NCBI RefSeq assembly: GCF_029338575.1
Contig: NZ_CP119995.1
Span: 1-55,136 of the forward strand
Reading direction: 5' to 3'
Origin: Halomarina halobia
Lineage (GTDB): Archaea; Halobacteriota; Halobacteria; Halobacteriales; Haloarculaceae
Length of the DNA stretch: 55,136 nt
Shown here: positions 36,810-44,636 of the stretch, in pieces
Layout of the letters: each line of letters begins with the position of its first letter
Position numbering within the stretch: position 1 is the stretch's first letter
Program-made: the position numbers and the translations under genes
Notes under the pieces: model-generated
Databases searched by the model: none
What the model was told of the DNA's origin: nothing
Seen by the model: the letters and a program-made list of their open reading frames with translations, nothing else

Positions 36810-37796
36810 ACCCATCGCTTCCACACGCCTGCTGCAAAACGATGCGTCAGACGAGCGGCTGACAGCCACCCTGCAGCAGACTGCAGCGCGCGCTGAGTGA
36901 AGTGTAGTACCGTTCGTCACGGATTCTACATGGATGCAGCACTCTGTATCGCAACATACGGTATATGCATCACGCCGGACCGTCCCTTCCCCCGCCTCGT
37001 CCACCGGTTCGCCCTCTACACGTCGAGCGCGCGACATACAGGCGGTCGCGCCCGCCGACCGTCGTACGCGTCACTGCCGACAGACCGGGTTTTGAAAACC
37101 ACCAGACGGCGCGCGGATAGGTCTTAACGATCAGAGCGCGCTAAGCCCTCATAGACAGTAACTCTGTGGTTAACTACCAGAACAACCGAATGACTTACAT
37201 CGATGCGGTGGCTTCCGTCAGGCAACCCGGAGACAGAAGCTACTGGATCGTCAGGCAGTCCGGAGACAGGAACCCGCTGCATCGCCGCACCGAGAGAACC
37301 ACGCGCGGCACAGATGCGAGGAACACACACCACCCTGTAAAAGCGAATAGACGTATCTATACAATTCCGCCGAATTGGCGGCTGTCTGTGCCATTTTCCA
37401 CAACATCTATAGGTGACTGTAGTGTAGAATGGAATAGACACGAGCCACGCCCGGCCGTGTCCGCAATCGCCAAGCGTCAAGCAATGGTTCGGCCGACGCG
37501 CCGCGGGGTTGCAGGTGGACTTAACTCACCCACCATCGAAATGCGCCCCGTGGCGTTTTACGCCATTCTGAAAAAACAATGAACCAATAGCTACGGCTGG
37601 CCTTTTTAGAGACACATTGACACACAGTTGTGTGCTTTTAGCGCATCGTACGGCTGATCGTTCACGCTGAGAGAGGTACAGGCGCCGGTTGGTCACCGGA
37701 CAGGGAGTGACACAGCACACAACTATTTATCACTTGAATTCGTAGGGGAGAGCAACCGACGCGCTTCCGGTGAGTCCCGGAACGGTCGGCCGGACC
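36810..37796. other. ~1-kb mostly non-coding region upstream of orfR and orfS
   Basis: The longest frames (37166-37582 plus; 37124-37480 minus) have basic, Cys/Arg-rich, low-GC3 translations unlike the real genes. It contains a 22-bp imperfect direct repeat, an ACCTATAG copy (37407-37414, complementary strand), a 6-bp inverted repeat TGGCGT/ACGCCA (37551-37565), a CACACA/TGTGTG hairpin near 37622, and a TATA-like TATTTATC (about 37724-37731) probably serving orfS. It is AT-richer than its surroundings. Confidence 0.55.
37217..37271 (+). repeat. Imperfect direct repeat, 2 x 22 bp at 33-bp spacing
   Basis: GTCAGGCA, two variable bases, then CCGGAGACAG recurs at 37217-37238 and 37250-37271. The 33-bp period is three helical turns, so two bound proteins would face the same side. 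Confidence 0.6.
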
Positions 37797-38009
37797 ATGG
37801 CGATAACCAACGCCCGCGGAGACGTCGAGGTTTCCGCACACGACAGCGAGGGACAGATTAGCAAGCAAGCGTCTCTGAGCGACGCGAGCGCTCCGGAGGG
37901 GGAGCGGGGGCAAGAGCCGTGTCCGAACGGGAACGAATTTTGCGACGGCGTCGACGGCGACCAGCTTCCGTGTTGGGAATGCTTCTGTGCCGTGGAGGTC
38001 GGCGAGTAA
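37797..38009 (+). CDS. orfS: small cysteine-rich protein (70 aa)
   Basis: Only copy 3 has an intact frame. An N-terminal half without clear features (MAITNARGDVEVSAHDSEG) leads to five cysteines: C42, C49, C59, C62 and C64 (PCPNGNEFCDG, LPCWECFC). This clustering argues that the copy 3 frame is genuine and that it binds zinc. Copies 2 and 4 lack one G of a five-G run, which replaces the cysteines with Ser/Thr-rich sequence and fuses the frame to orfT. ATG 37797 is used; GTG 37770 would add nine residues. It heads the orfS-T-U-V-X-W chain. Function unknown. Confidence 0.65.
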   Translation: MAITNARGDVEVSAHDSEGQISKQASLSDASAPEGERGQEPCPNGNEFCDGVDGDQLPCWECFCAVEVGE

Positions 38010-38010
38010 G

Positions 38011-38235
38011 ATGTCGCCGACTCGTTTCTACGCAGGGGGGCGCGACCGGACGGACTACGAGCAGTCGCCGTCTGGAGGGTATCGACTGGTCTACAGCATC
38101 TACGAGTGCGACGCGGCGAATTGCACGGCGTCCACGGCGGTTGAGATCGACGCCGATCCGCGCGACGTCACCCACGCCTGCGAGAACCACACGCTCGAGG
38201 AGTTCGAGGCGATCGCGGAGGTGAAGGTTAGATGA
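38011..38235 (+). CDS. orfT: small protein with Cys/His pairs (74 aa)
   Basis: YSIYECDAANCTA (C33, C38) and THACENH (H55, C57, H60) suggest a metal site between two short strands, followed by an acidic helix (LEEFEAIAEV). The ATG lies one base after the orfS stop, and the stop overlaps the orfU ATG (ATGA). I do not recognise a family. As part of the chain leading to the replication protein, it may be a replication accessory, but nothing in the sequence proves it. Confidence 0.65.
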   Translation: MSPTRFYAGGRDRTDYEQSPSGGYRLVYSIYECDAANCTASTAVEIDADPRDVTHACENHTLEEFEAIAEVKVR

Positions 38236-38408
38236 GTCCGCGCTGCTCGGGGTGCGAGGCATACGTCACGCGGGAGTACGTCCGGGTCTTCGGTGACCCC
38301 CGGCGGGGCAAACTCGCCGCTTGTCCGGCCTGCAGCACGTTTCACGAGCGGACGCTCGGCGTCACCTATCCACGCGGGGACGCAGACGCCGGTGAGGTGG
38401 TCCGATGA
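38232..38408 (+). CDS. orfU: zinc-ribbon protein, DUF7563-like (58 aa)
   Basis: RCSGCEAYVTREYVRVFGD plus ACPAC gives four cysteines (C5, C8, C31, C34). The 'VTxxYVRVFGD' signature is one I associate with the small haloarchaeal zinc-ribbon family DUF7563. The C-terminal tail (GDADAGEVVR) is acidic. Its ATG overlaps the orfT stop and its TGA overlaps the orfV ATG, both by four bases, so translation is likely coupled. The copy 1 deletion ends inside this gene. Confidence 0.75.
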   Translation: MSPRCSGCEAYVTREYVRVFGDPRRGKLAACPACSTFHERTLGVTYPRGDADAGEVVR

Positions 38409-38485
38409 CCGGGAGCGGCGACACTGCCGGCGAGCGTGACGACGCGATCAAAACGCTTCATCGGCGTTTCGGGTGGTCACAGTGA
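38405..38485 (+). CDS. orfV: 26-residue micro-ORF ending GWSQ
   Basis: ATG overlaps the orfU stop (ATGA). The peptide has an acidic start and a basic end (DAIKTLHRRFGWSQ). Its last codons overlap the orfX GTG. It is retained in copy 1, where orfU is destroyed. The ending resembles that of orfX (CGWSA). It could be a leader peptide coupling translation towards orfW, or a real micro-protein; the four-base overlaps are the main support. Confidence 0.5.
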   Translation: MTGSGDTAGERDDAIKTLHRRFGWSQ

Positions 38486-38568
38486 GGGGGGGTGACGGCC
38501 GGCCACCGCTCGCGTTCCGACCCGCCGCTGTCCCCGAGCGCCTCAGCGACTGCGGGTGGTCGGCGTGA
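38482..38568 (+). CDS. orfX: 28-residue micro-ORF ending GWSA, frame set by a G7 tract
   Basis: GTG overlaps the orfV stop (GTGA) and the TGA overlaps the GTG at 38565 inside the orfW start region (GTGA). Only copies 3 and 4, with seven G after the start, keep this frame; copies 1 (four G) and 2 (five G) do not. The C-terminal PERLSDCGWSA echoes the end of orfV. If real, it completes a coupled chain into orfW. Confidence 0.4.
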   Translation: MRGGDGRPPLAFRPAAVPERLSDCGWSA

Positions 38569-41500
38569 CCGTGTTCGAGGCGGTCCCGGAGCGGCTCCGA
38601 CAGCGCGCGCAGTGGGTGTGCTGGCGGATCGAGCATCGCGACGGGGAGGAGACGAAGGTTCCGATCAAACCCTACGACGAGCGTGCTGACGGCGAGGCGG
38701 ACCACCCGTACGCCGCGTCGACGGATCCCGACACCTGGCGCTCATTCGAGACGGCCGTAGCGTACCACCGCGACGGTCGTGAGCGGACGGACGGCGTCGG
38801 CTTCGTGTTCGCCCGGGACGACATCGTTGCGGGCGTCGACCTCGACGACGTCCGTGACCCCGACACGAGGGAGGTCGAACCGTGGGCGCGTGACGTCATC
38901 GAGCGCCTCGATTCGTATACGGAGGTCTCCCCGTCGGGGACTGGCTATCACGTCTACGTCGTCGGATTCCACCCGGGCGACCGGAACAAGGTCCCCCAGG
39001 ACTCGACGCTCGAGGCGTTCGAGTCGAGTGAGCTGGAACTGTACGATGACGGCCGGTTCTTCACGGTGACCGGCGAGCAGGCGACCGAGTTCGACGTCTC
39101 GCCGGCCGTCGAGCAGCGCAACGGCGTGGTCAAAGACCTGTACGCCGAGTACATGGCTGCTGGCGAATCAGAATCGGCGGCGACGGGTTCGACGGCACCG
39201 CCGCCGGACCTCGACCTCGACGACGAGGAACTCCTGGAGAAGGCGCGCGCCGCCGAGAACGGCGAGAAGTTCTCACGGCTGTACCGTGGCGACGACTCGA
39301 TGCACAGCAATGACACGAGTCGTGCTGACCTCGCCTTCTGTTCGATGCTCGCGTTCTGGACCGGCGGGGACCGCCACCAGATGGACCGCATCGTTCGGAA
39401 CTCCGGCCGGATGCGGGCGAAGTGGGACGAGCCCCATTACGCCGACGGCACGACCTACGGCGAGGGAACGATCGACGAAGCCCTCTCCGGCGTGACGGAG
39501 TTCTACTCACCGGGAAGCCAGACCGCGCCGACTCCGCCCGCGATCGTTGGTGAGACGGCACGAGACGCCGAGACGGACGGCGAATCCGATGCTGCCGATG
39601 ACGATGGAGCCTCGTCATGGGAGCACGTGCGCGGCGTCTACGCGAAGCCTTCGAACGTCCCTGGCTGTGAGAACAAGTACGCCAGGAGTGAGGCGGTCGA
39701 CCTCCTCCTCGCCGATCACGCCTTCGCGACGCCGCGAGACACCGACCATCTCCACTACTACGACGCCGAGACGGGCGTCTTCGTCCGCAACGGGGAAACG
39801 TACGTCTCGGACATACTGAAGGCGAACCTCGGCCCGCACTACAGCCGGCACGAGCGAAACGAAATCGTCGACCAGCTGAAGGCGACCTGTCGCCACACGC
39901 GCGACGAATTCAATGCCGGCGCGGCGGACGCGCCGCTGCTCTGCGTGGCGAACGGCGTGCTCAACTTAGAGACGCGCGAGCTCGCCGACCACTCGCCGGC
40001 GTACCTGTTTACGCGCCGGATCGCGGCCGCGTACGACCCTGACGCGGCCTGTCCTACCGTGGACGCCTTCCTCGACGACATCACGAAGCGCGAGGAGGAC
40101 AAGCGGACGATGCTCGAGATGGTCGGACATGCGCTGTGGCCGCGCTACGACTACGAGAAGTTCCTCATCCTCTTCGGCAAGGGCTCGAACGGCAAGACGA
40201 CGTTCTTCAACGTGGTCACTGACCTCCTCGGCGCGGATAACGTCGCGGAGCACGAACTCCAGTCGCTCGCCGAGAACCGCTTTGCGACGGCCGACCTCTA
40301 CGGGAAGCTCGCGAACATGGCGGCGGACATGTCCGGTGCGAAGGTGACCGACGTGAGCAAGCTGAAGGCGCTCACCGGTGGCGACCGGATCATGGCCGAG
40401 CGGAAGGGCGAGCAGGGCTTTTCGTTCCGGAACACAGCGACCCTCATGTTCGGGGTGAACCAGCCGCCGGCGTTCGGCGAACGGCTTCACTCGATTCAGC
40501 GCCGCATCGTCCCGGTACACCTCCCGTACAACTTCACCACGGAGGCGGACGACGGCAATCCGGACGCGAAGAAAGAGGGCTTCGTCGAGTCGATGACGAC
40601 CGACGAGGAACTCTCCGGCTTGCTGAACGCGGCGCTCGACGGCCTCGACCGCCTCCGCGAGCACGGCGACGTGAGTCTTCCCGAGACGGGCGAGGAGCGC
40701 CTCGAATACTACGAGAAGTTCTCCGACCCGATTAAGCAGTTTCGCGTGGAGTGTCTCGACAATCAGCGAGGGTACGAACTCCCCAAAGCGGTCGTCTATC
40801 AGACCTACGTTCGGTTCTGTGAGGCGAACGACTTCGCTCCCCGTGATCAGCGCGTCTTCTGGCGCGTCCTCGGCCAGACCACCTTCACCGTCGACGAGTA
40901 CCGCCCCCGCGTCGACGGCGAGCAGATCCGGACGCTTCGCGCGGCGACGCTGACCTCCGAAGGGGCACAGCACATCCCGCCGACGATGGCCCACCAGGTC
41001 ACCCTCCCGTTCGACGATATGGCTGACGTCGACGACACCGACCGTGATGACGACGCTGACGGGGACGGGGACGGGGACGGCGACGGTCAGCCAACTGAGC
41101 GGTCGACGGTGCACGACGAGACGCCGCTCGCCGATCTCTCGGTCGCGGACGGCTATACGACGGTCACCGTCGAAGTGCTCGGCTTCGAGGAAAACACCGC
41201 CGAACGCGGCCCGGCCTACTCGGGGACGGTCCGTGATGCGACCGACATGGTGGACGTCATCGACTTCGCCGGCGTCGCGGAGCTGGCCGGCCTCGAGGCG
41301 GGCAAGTGCTACCGGATTAGTGGGACGAAATTAGAGATTCACGACAAGTACGGCCCACAACTCACCTTCAGCGAATACGCGACCGAGGTGGCCGAGATTC
41401 AGCAGGGCGTCGGGACGACTGAGCGAGGTGACCGCGGCGCGAACGCCGATCTCGCAGAGAGTACCGACGCGACTGATCAGGCGGTTACGGACGGGGGCGC

Positions 41501-41798
41501 GACCGCCTCCGACACGCCTGACGCCGGGGGTACGACCGGGGAGGAGACCCCTCCAGAATCGCCTGACGCGTCGAGTGCGGTCCCTGACGATGCGACGTCG
41601 ACGCGTGCCGACGCCGTCCGTCTTCGCGAACTTATCGAGCAGGCCGGATCGGACGGTCGGCTCCCACGAGGGGAGTTGCTGGCGAAGGCCACGCAGTGGC
41701 GGGGGATGGACCCCGAGACGGCAGAGACCGCGCTCGCCACGGCGCTCACCACGGGCGTGCTTCAAGAACCAGAAACGGGCGTCTACGAAGTAGTGTAG
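38556..41798 (+). CDS. orfW: primase-polymerase / SF3 helicase replication protein (1080 aa)
   Basis: The N-terminal primase-polymerase (AEP) domain shows VDLDDV (94-99, motif I), SPSGTGYHVYV (125-135, motif II) and ELYDDGRFFTVTG (161-173, motif III). After a helical linker comes a P4/D5-type superfamily 3 helicase: Walker A GKGSNGKT (541-548) with the downstream ATLMFGVNQPPAF (about 628-640). Residues about 858-945 (YTTVTVEVLGFEEN, YRISGTKLEIHD) look like an OB fold for ssDNA, joined by a disordered acidic linker to a C-terminal winged helix (about 1015-1080, LRELIEQAGSDGRLPRGELL). Such proteins melt the origin, unwind and prime. GTG 38556 is the longest start; GTG 38565, overlapping the orfX stop, may be the true one. 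The origin-like iterons lie about 520 bp downstream. Confidence 0.92.
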   Translation: MVGVTVFEAVPERLRQRAQWVCWRIEHRDGEETKVPIKPYDERADGEADHPYAASTDPDTWRSFETAVAYHRDGRERTDGVGFVFARDDIVAGVDLDDVRDPDTREVEPWARDVIERLDSYTEVSPSGTGYHVYVVGFHPGDRNKVPQDSTLEAFESSELELYDDGRFFTVTGEQATEFDVSPAVEQRNGVVKDLYAEYMAAGESESAATGSTAPPPDLDLDDEELLEKARAAENGEKFSRLYRGDDSMHSNDTSRADLAFCSMLAFWTGGDRHQMDRIVRNSGRMRAKWDEPHYADGTTYGEGTIDEALSGVTEFYSPGSQTAPTPPAIVGETARDAETDGESDAADDDGASSWEHVRGVYAKPSNVPGCENKYARSEAVDLLLADHAFATPRDTDHLHYYDAETGVFVRNGETYVSDILKANLGPHYSRHERNEIVDQLKATCRHTRDEFNAGAADAPLLCVANGVLNLETRELADHSPAYLFTRRIAAAYDPDAACPTVDAFLDDITKREEDKRTMLEMVGHALWPRYDYEKFLILFGKGSNGKTTFFNVVTDLLGADNVAEHELQSLAENRFATADLYGKLANMAADMSGAKVTDVSKLKALTGGDRIMAERKGEQGFSFRNTATLMFGVNQPPAFGERLHSIQRRIVPVHLPYNFTTEADDGNPDAKKEGFVESMTTDEELSGLLNAALDGLDRLREHGDVSLPETGEERLEYYEKFSDPIKQFRVECLDNQRGYELPKAVVYQTYVRFCEANDFAPRDQRVFWRVLGQTTFTVDEYRPRVDGEQIRTLRAATLTSEGAQHIPPTMAHQVTLPFDDMADVDDTDRDDDADGDGDGDGDGQPTERSTVHDETPLADLSVADGYTTVTVEVLGFEENTAERGPAYSGTVRDATDMVDVIDFAGVAELAGLEAGKCYRISGTKLEIHDKYGPQLTFSEYATEVAEIQQGVGTTERGDRGANADLAESTDATDQAVTDGGATASDTPDAGGTTGEETPPESPDASSAVPDDATSTRADAVRLRELIEQAGSDGRLPRGELLAKATQWRGMDPETAETALATALTTGVLQEPETGVYEVV

Positions 41799-41839
41799 CC
41801 GGCTTGACCTCCCCCCTCGTCCTCCTCGACGGGGGGACG

Positions 41840-41857
41840 CGGACGCCACGGCGTCCG
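41840..41857 (+). terminator. 8-bp hairpin after orfW
   Basis: CGGACGCC/GGCGTCCG with a 2-base loop, 42 bp after the orfW stop, nested inside a further CTCGA/TCGAG pair. Likely the 3' end of the orfW transcript or its stabilising stem. Confidence 0.45.
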
Positions 41858-42089
41858 TCGAGGGCGAGAGTCCGTCGAGTGACATCCACCCTGCCGTAAC
41901 CGGCGGAGCTTCCCACACACTGGGAAGCCAGTCAGGCAGGTGTCAGCGGCGACGACCACGACGACAGCCTCGCGGCTGCCTCGACGCCCATCCAGACGTT
42001 CGTCGTAGCTTCGCCCGCGCGCGCAACGAGACCTCCGTCCGAGTAGGCCGAGAGCGTCACCTGGTGGCGGACGGGAGCCGACCAGCGAC

Positions 42090-42182
42090 GCGTCCCTCAC
42101 CGAACTGACGGAGACTGAAGGACGCCCCTCCTACCGACGCCCTCGGCGTACTCCTTCACCGAACTGACGGAGGCTGAGGGAG
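42090..42182 (+). ncRNA. Two tandem hairpins sharing one loop motif (candidate structured RNA)
   Basis: Hairpin 1 (42090-42125) has a 10-position outer stem with one C-A mismatch. Hairpin 2 (42151-42182) has an 8-bp stem with one G-T wobble. Both enclose the same inner 3-bp stem CCG/CGG closing the loop AACTGA, with a 4-nt bulge on the 3' side. The outer stems differ in sequence but keep pairing, including one G-C to C-G swap. Conserved loop plus compensated stem suggests selection on structure. It may be an RNA or a DNA cruciform; direction and function are unknown. Confidence 0.45.
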
Positions 42183-42318
42183 CGCCGACCAGACGCCGAC
42201 AGAACGAGCTGGGAAGTGGACATCGGACGGTGCTCACAGTGAGGAGGATGCCGACGGCGAGTGCCGAAGCGCGCGGCGCGCATGATGTACCCACGACCAA
42301 CAGTCATGAGAAGCGAGG

Positions 42319-42582
42319 TGAGTCAATTGAGTCAATCTGAGTCAATGTCAGGAATGGTACATTGACTCACAAAATCGCCACACTGCGGAGGGGTGAGTTG
42401 GAGTGAGTCAATTGAGTCAATCAAATCGCGTTTGCTCGCTTACTAACTATGGGTATAATCAGAGAGTAGGCCGAGACATTGACTCAATTGACTCACCCGT
42501 CTCAATTCCACTGCCGTCTTGTGGTTTTGCTGAGTCAATGCCGACCCCCACCTATTGACTCACATTGACTCAACCGACTCAG
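42319..42582. repeat. Iteron array: eleven TGAGTCAAT sites in both orientations (replication origin candidate)
   Basis: Forward copies start at 42319, 42328, 42338, 42404, 42413 and 42531. Reverse copies (ATTGACTCA) start at 42361, 42478, 42487, 42554 and 42564, and a degenerate reverse copy ends at 42582. Pairs are spaced 9-10 bp. The inner set is symmetrical (two forward, AT-rich centre at about 42428-42468, two reverse). Iterons beside the replication gene with an AT-rich core are the hallmark of an initiator-controlled origin. orfW is the obvious binder through its winged helix, by inference. Confidence 0.8.
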
Positions 42583-42655
42583 CGGACCACGCCCGTGACC
42601 ACCGGGTCAAACGACCCCGCCGACCAGCAACGGCACTCGTCGATCCTGTCCACGC

Positions 42656-42679
42656 TCCCCCGGCGGTCTCTCCGGGGGA
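42656..42679. other. Hairpin with TCCCCCGG/CCGGGGGA arms, second occurrence
   Basis: An 8-bp perfect stem with an 8-nt loop between the two repeat arrays. Its arms are identical to those at 29585-29609 while the loops differ, so the stem sequence itself may be recognised. Confidence 0.45.
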
Positions 42680-42788
42680 CGTCTGAGGAGACCCCATAGC
42701 AGCATGCGACGAACACGAACGCTGGTTCTAACCCCGACCGCTCTTTTCCTCGCTGTCTCGCCGCTGCTCAGAACTTTCCAGCTCCGAC

Positions 42789-43023
42789 CGTCTACAGCGT
42801 CTACATTCCCCTCGGAAATCAGTACAGTGTAGACGGTCACTTTTTCGAGTTCTCACCACCGTCTACGCGAATTCACAAGAATGAGTGGGTTCTCTACCCT
42901 GTTTTCTGGAGGCGTGGACGGTGTAGACGGTCCCTCCACTAAACTCGCATAGAGTAGCAGAAAACGAGGTAGTATACGCTCTAATAAAGAAGGTAGGGGG
43001 GGGCCCCCGTCTACAGCGTCTAC
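42789..43023. repeat. Second repeat family: seven CGTCTAC heptamers in both orientations
   Basis: Sites start at 42789, 42798, 42829 (reverse), 42860, 42923 (reverse), 43008 and 43017, plus a degenerate reverse site near 42914. The first and last pairs are identical 17-base doublets with 9-bp spacing. The array lies between the TGAGTCAAT iterons and orfA. It is unrelated in sequence to the iterons, so a different protein probably binds: copy control, partition or orfA autoregulation are options. Confidence 0.7.
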
Positions 43024-43183
43024 ACTTCTCGTGTGTCTGATAGGACTCCGCCGATTGATGAGTGGTGTCCGCGGTCTCCACCTGAAACGTATGCGCCCGT
43101 GCTGAGTGGTTCGCCGAGAACGGACGTTCTGTCCACCGATATTGACGTGTAAATTTACCACACTGATCAGAAGGTTCTTGTAC

Positions 43184-43198
43184 CTATAGATCTTATAG
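43184..43198 (+). promoter_or_regulatory. TATA-like dyad upstream of orfA
   Basis: CTATA-GATCT-TATAG, an AT-rich dyad 49-63 bp before the orfA ATG, preceded by the palindrome GTAAATTTAC (43149-43158). It would suit a promoter with a leader of about 25-30 nt. Position is the only support. Confidence 0.35.
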
Positions 43199-43246
43199 AC
43201 GAGTGAACACACCGCATCCGTCCGTCGATGCCCTCAGTCCAGTGCT

Positions 43247-43402
43247 ATGCCCTCGAATTCGAGCCATACAACGATCGCCGTCCAGCCGGAGACGCGTGAC
43301 GCCCTGTTCTACCGGAAGCGCCCGGGCGACAGCTACGAGGACGTCATCCGGCGGCTACTGGCCCACACCAACCGGGCGGGGGCGGAGTCCCCGAACTCGT
43401 GA
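43247..43402 (+). CDS. orfA, copy at unit 3/4 seam (51 aa)
   Basis: Same frame and length as the copy at 26892; it spans the arbitrary seam between units 3 and 4. Confidence 0.7.
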   Translation: MPSNSSHTTIAVQPETRDALFYRKRPGDSYEDVIRRLLAHTNRAGAESPNS

Positions 43403-43593
43403 TGACCTCCGGCTGTCGTGCCTCCGGAGCGAGCAGGATGCACGAACGGGGCTGGTGTTCCCCCGATACCGTCTCTGTGGTTTGTAGCATCGTCGGATGG
43501 GCGGCGGGGTCCGCCGTTCATCCGGCCGCACCGACTCGCCGCAGTCGACGGCCTGCTCCACGCCGTACCATTCCATTCATCCATCCATCCATC

Positions 43594-44136
43594 ATGACCG
43601 ACGCATCTCCCACCACCGACACCCCCGAGACCGACAGTAGTGACGCTGACAGCGACGTGATCGTGTTAGGCGCGCCCACGGCGTTCGCCACGATCGGCGA
43701 CCCGACGGACCCCGACGGTGAGCGCCTGATCGAACTCCCCGAGCCCGACCCAGGCGAGGACGTCCGACGGTTCGAACTCCCCGCGGCTCAAGCGGATGCT
43801 GCCCATGCCCTGCTACGAAAGCACCCTCGCGTCACCGTGCTCTCGAATCCGACCGAGCGCGATCTCTCGAACGTCAAATCCCGCATGGACCTCGAGAAGG
43901 AGTGGCAGGAACAACAGGCGCGCAAGCACCAGCGCCGCCGTGAGAAGCAGGGACGGCACGACCCGGCGGAAGACCGCCCGGCCAACCGGTGGAAACTGAT
44001 GGTCAACGCGATCTATGATCGGCTGGTTGCGGCGGGAGACGAGGAGGCAGCGGCGCGCCTGCGGGACACGCATCCGCTACGAACGCAAAAGCAACTGGCC
44101 GACCGCCTGGCGGTCGACTTGGAGGAAGAGGGGTAG
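43594..44136 (+). CDS. orfB, copy 4 (180 aa)
   Basis: Intact. Confidence 0.74.
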   Translation: MTDASPTTDTPETDSSDADSDVIVLGAPTAFATIGDPTDPDGERLIELPEPDPGEDVRRFELPAAQADAAHALLRKHPRVTVLSNPTERDLSNVKSRMDLEKEWQEQQARKHQRRREKQGRHDPAEDRPANRWKLMVNAIYDRLVAAGDEEAAARLRDTHPLRTQKQLADRLAVDLEEEG

Positions 44137-44141
44137 CCGGC

Positions 44142-44636
44142 GTGGCGTCCCCCTCTTCCTCCTCGCCGGCTTCGTCCGGTTCGTCTGCCTCGTCTGCTGC
44201 GGCGCTCGGAGTTGTAGAGGGTAGTACTGAGCCCGATTATTCGAGCGTTGACCTCCCCTCGAAAGCCCGGACGGAGTACAGTTACGTCGAACGGCGCGCC
44301 GAATTGCTACAACTCGTCGAAGAGGCGGGCCACCCCGCCGCACTCAACCAGACGGAACTCGCCGAGGACTACGGCGTGAGCCAACAGCAGATTAGCAAGG
44401 ACTTCGCCCGGATCGCCCGCCACGTTCACGCTCGGCTCGTCGATCGTGACCGACGGGCGTTCACCGTCGAGGCCGTGGTGTCCCGTGCGATCCGGGGGCT
44501 CCTCGATAACGAAGAGTATCGGAAGGCGGCGAAGACAGCGATGGACTACGACGAGTGGATCACCGAGTTCCACGATCTCGACGTGTTGGCCGACCGCCTC
44601 GAGCGCCTCGAAGCACAGCAGGAGGGCCAGCGGTGA
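44142..44636 (+). CDS. orfC, copy 4: HTH protein (164 aa)
   Basis: Intact. Confidence 0.8.
   Translation: MASPSSSSPASSGSSASSAAALGVVEGSTEPDYSSVDLPSKARTEYSYVERRAELLQLVEEAGHPAALNQTELAEDYGVSQQQISKDFARIARHVHARLVDRDRRAFTVEAVVSRAIRGLLDNEEYRKAAKTAMDYDEWITEFHDLDVLADRLERLEAQQEGQR

Larger units (their letters stand above)
41799..42318. other. 520-bp structured non-coding region between orfW and the iterons
   Basis: No gene is credible. The region is packed with stems: an 8-bp stem with a 2-nt loop right after orfW (41840-41857, probable terminator), a perfect 8-bp GCTTCCCA/TGGGAAGC stem (41908-41928), a CTGGT/ACCAG stem (42061-42085) and the two tandem hairpins described separately. This could be one folded RNA or origin DNA structure. 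Confidence 0.55.
27010..43364. repeat. Tandem unit copy 3 (16,355 bp), reference copy
   Basis: Third head-to-tail copy of the replicon. The seam used here (inside orfA) is arbitrary and was set by the window start. Every gene frame in this copy is open, so it is the best consensus of the element. It differs from copy 2 by longer G runs near 37898 and 38486. Confidence 0.95.

Noticed and set aside
37166..37582. 138-residue plus-strand frame in the orfR-orfS gap
   Set aside because: Basic composition, mixed codon use and an internal repeat that merely translates the 22-bp DNA repeat; no homology pattern recognised.
39966..41114. 382-residue minus-strand frame antisense to orfW
   Set aside because: It lies wholly inside orfW and its translation (Val/Arg-rich, many VxV runs) is the usual shadow of GC-rich haloarchaeal codons.
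42319..42582. CRISPR array
   Set aside because: The repeat unit is only 9 bp, occurs in both orientations and has no uniform spacers; iterons explain it better.
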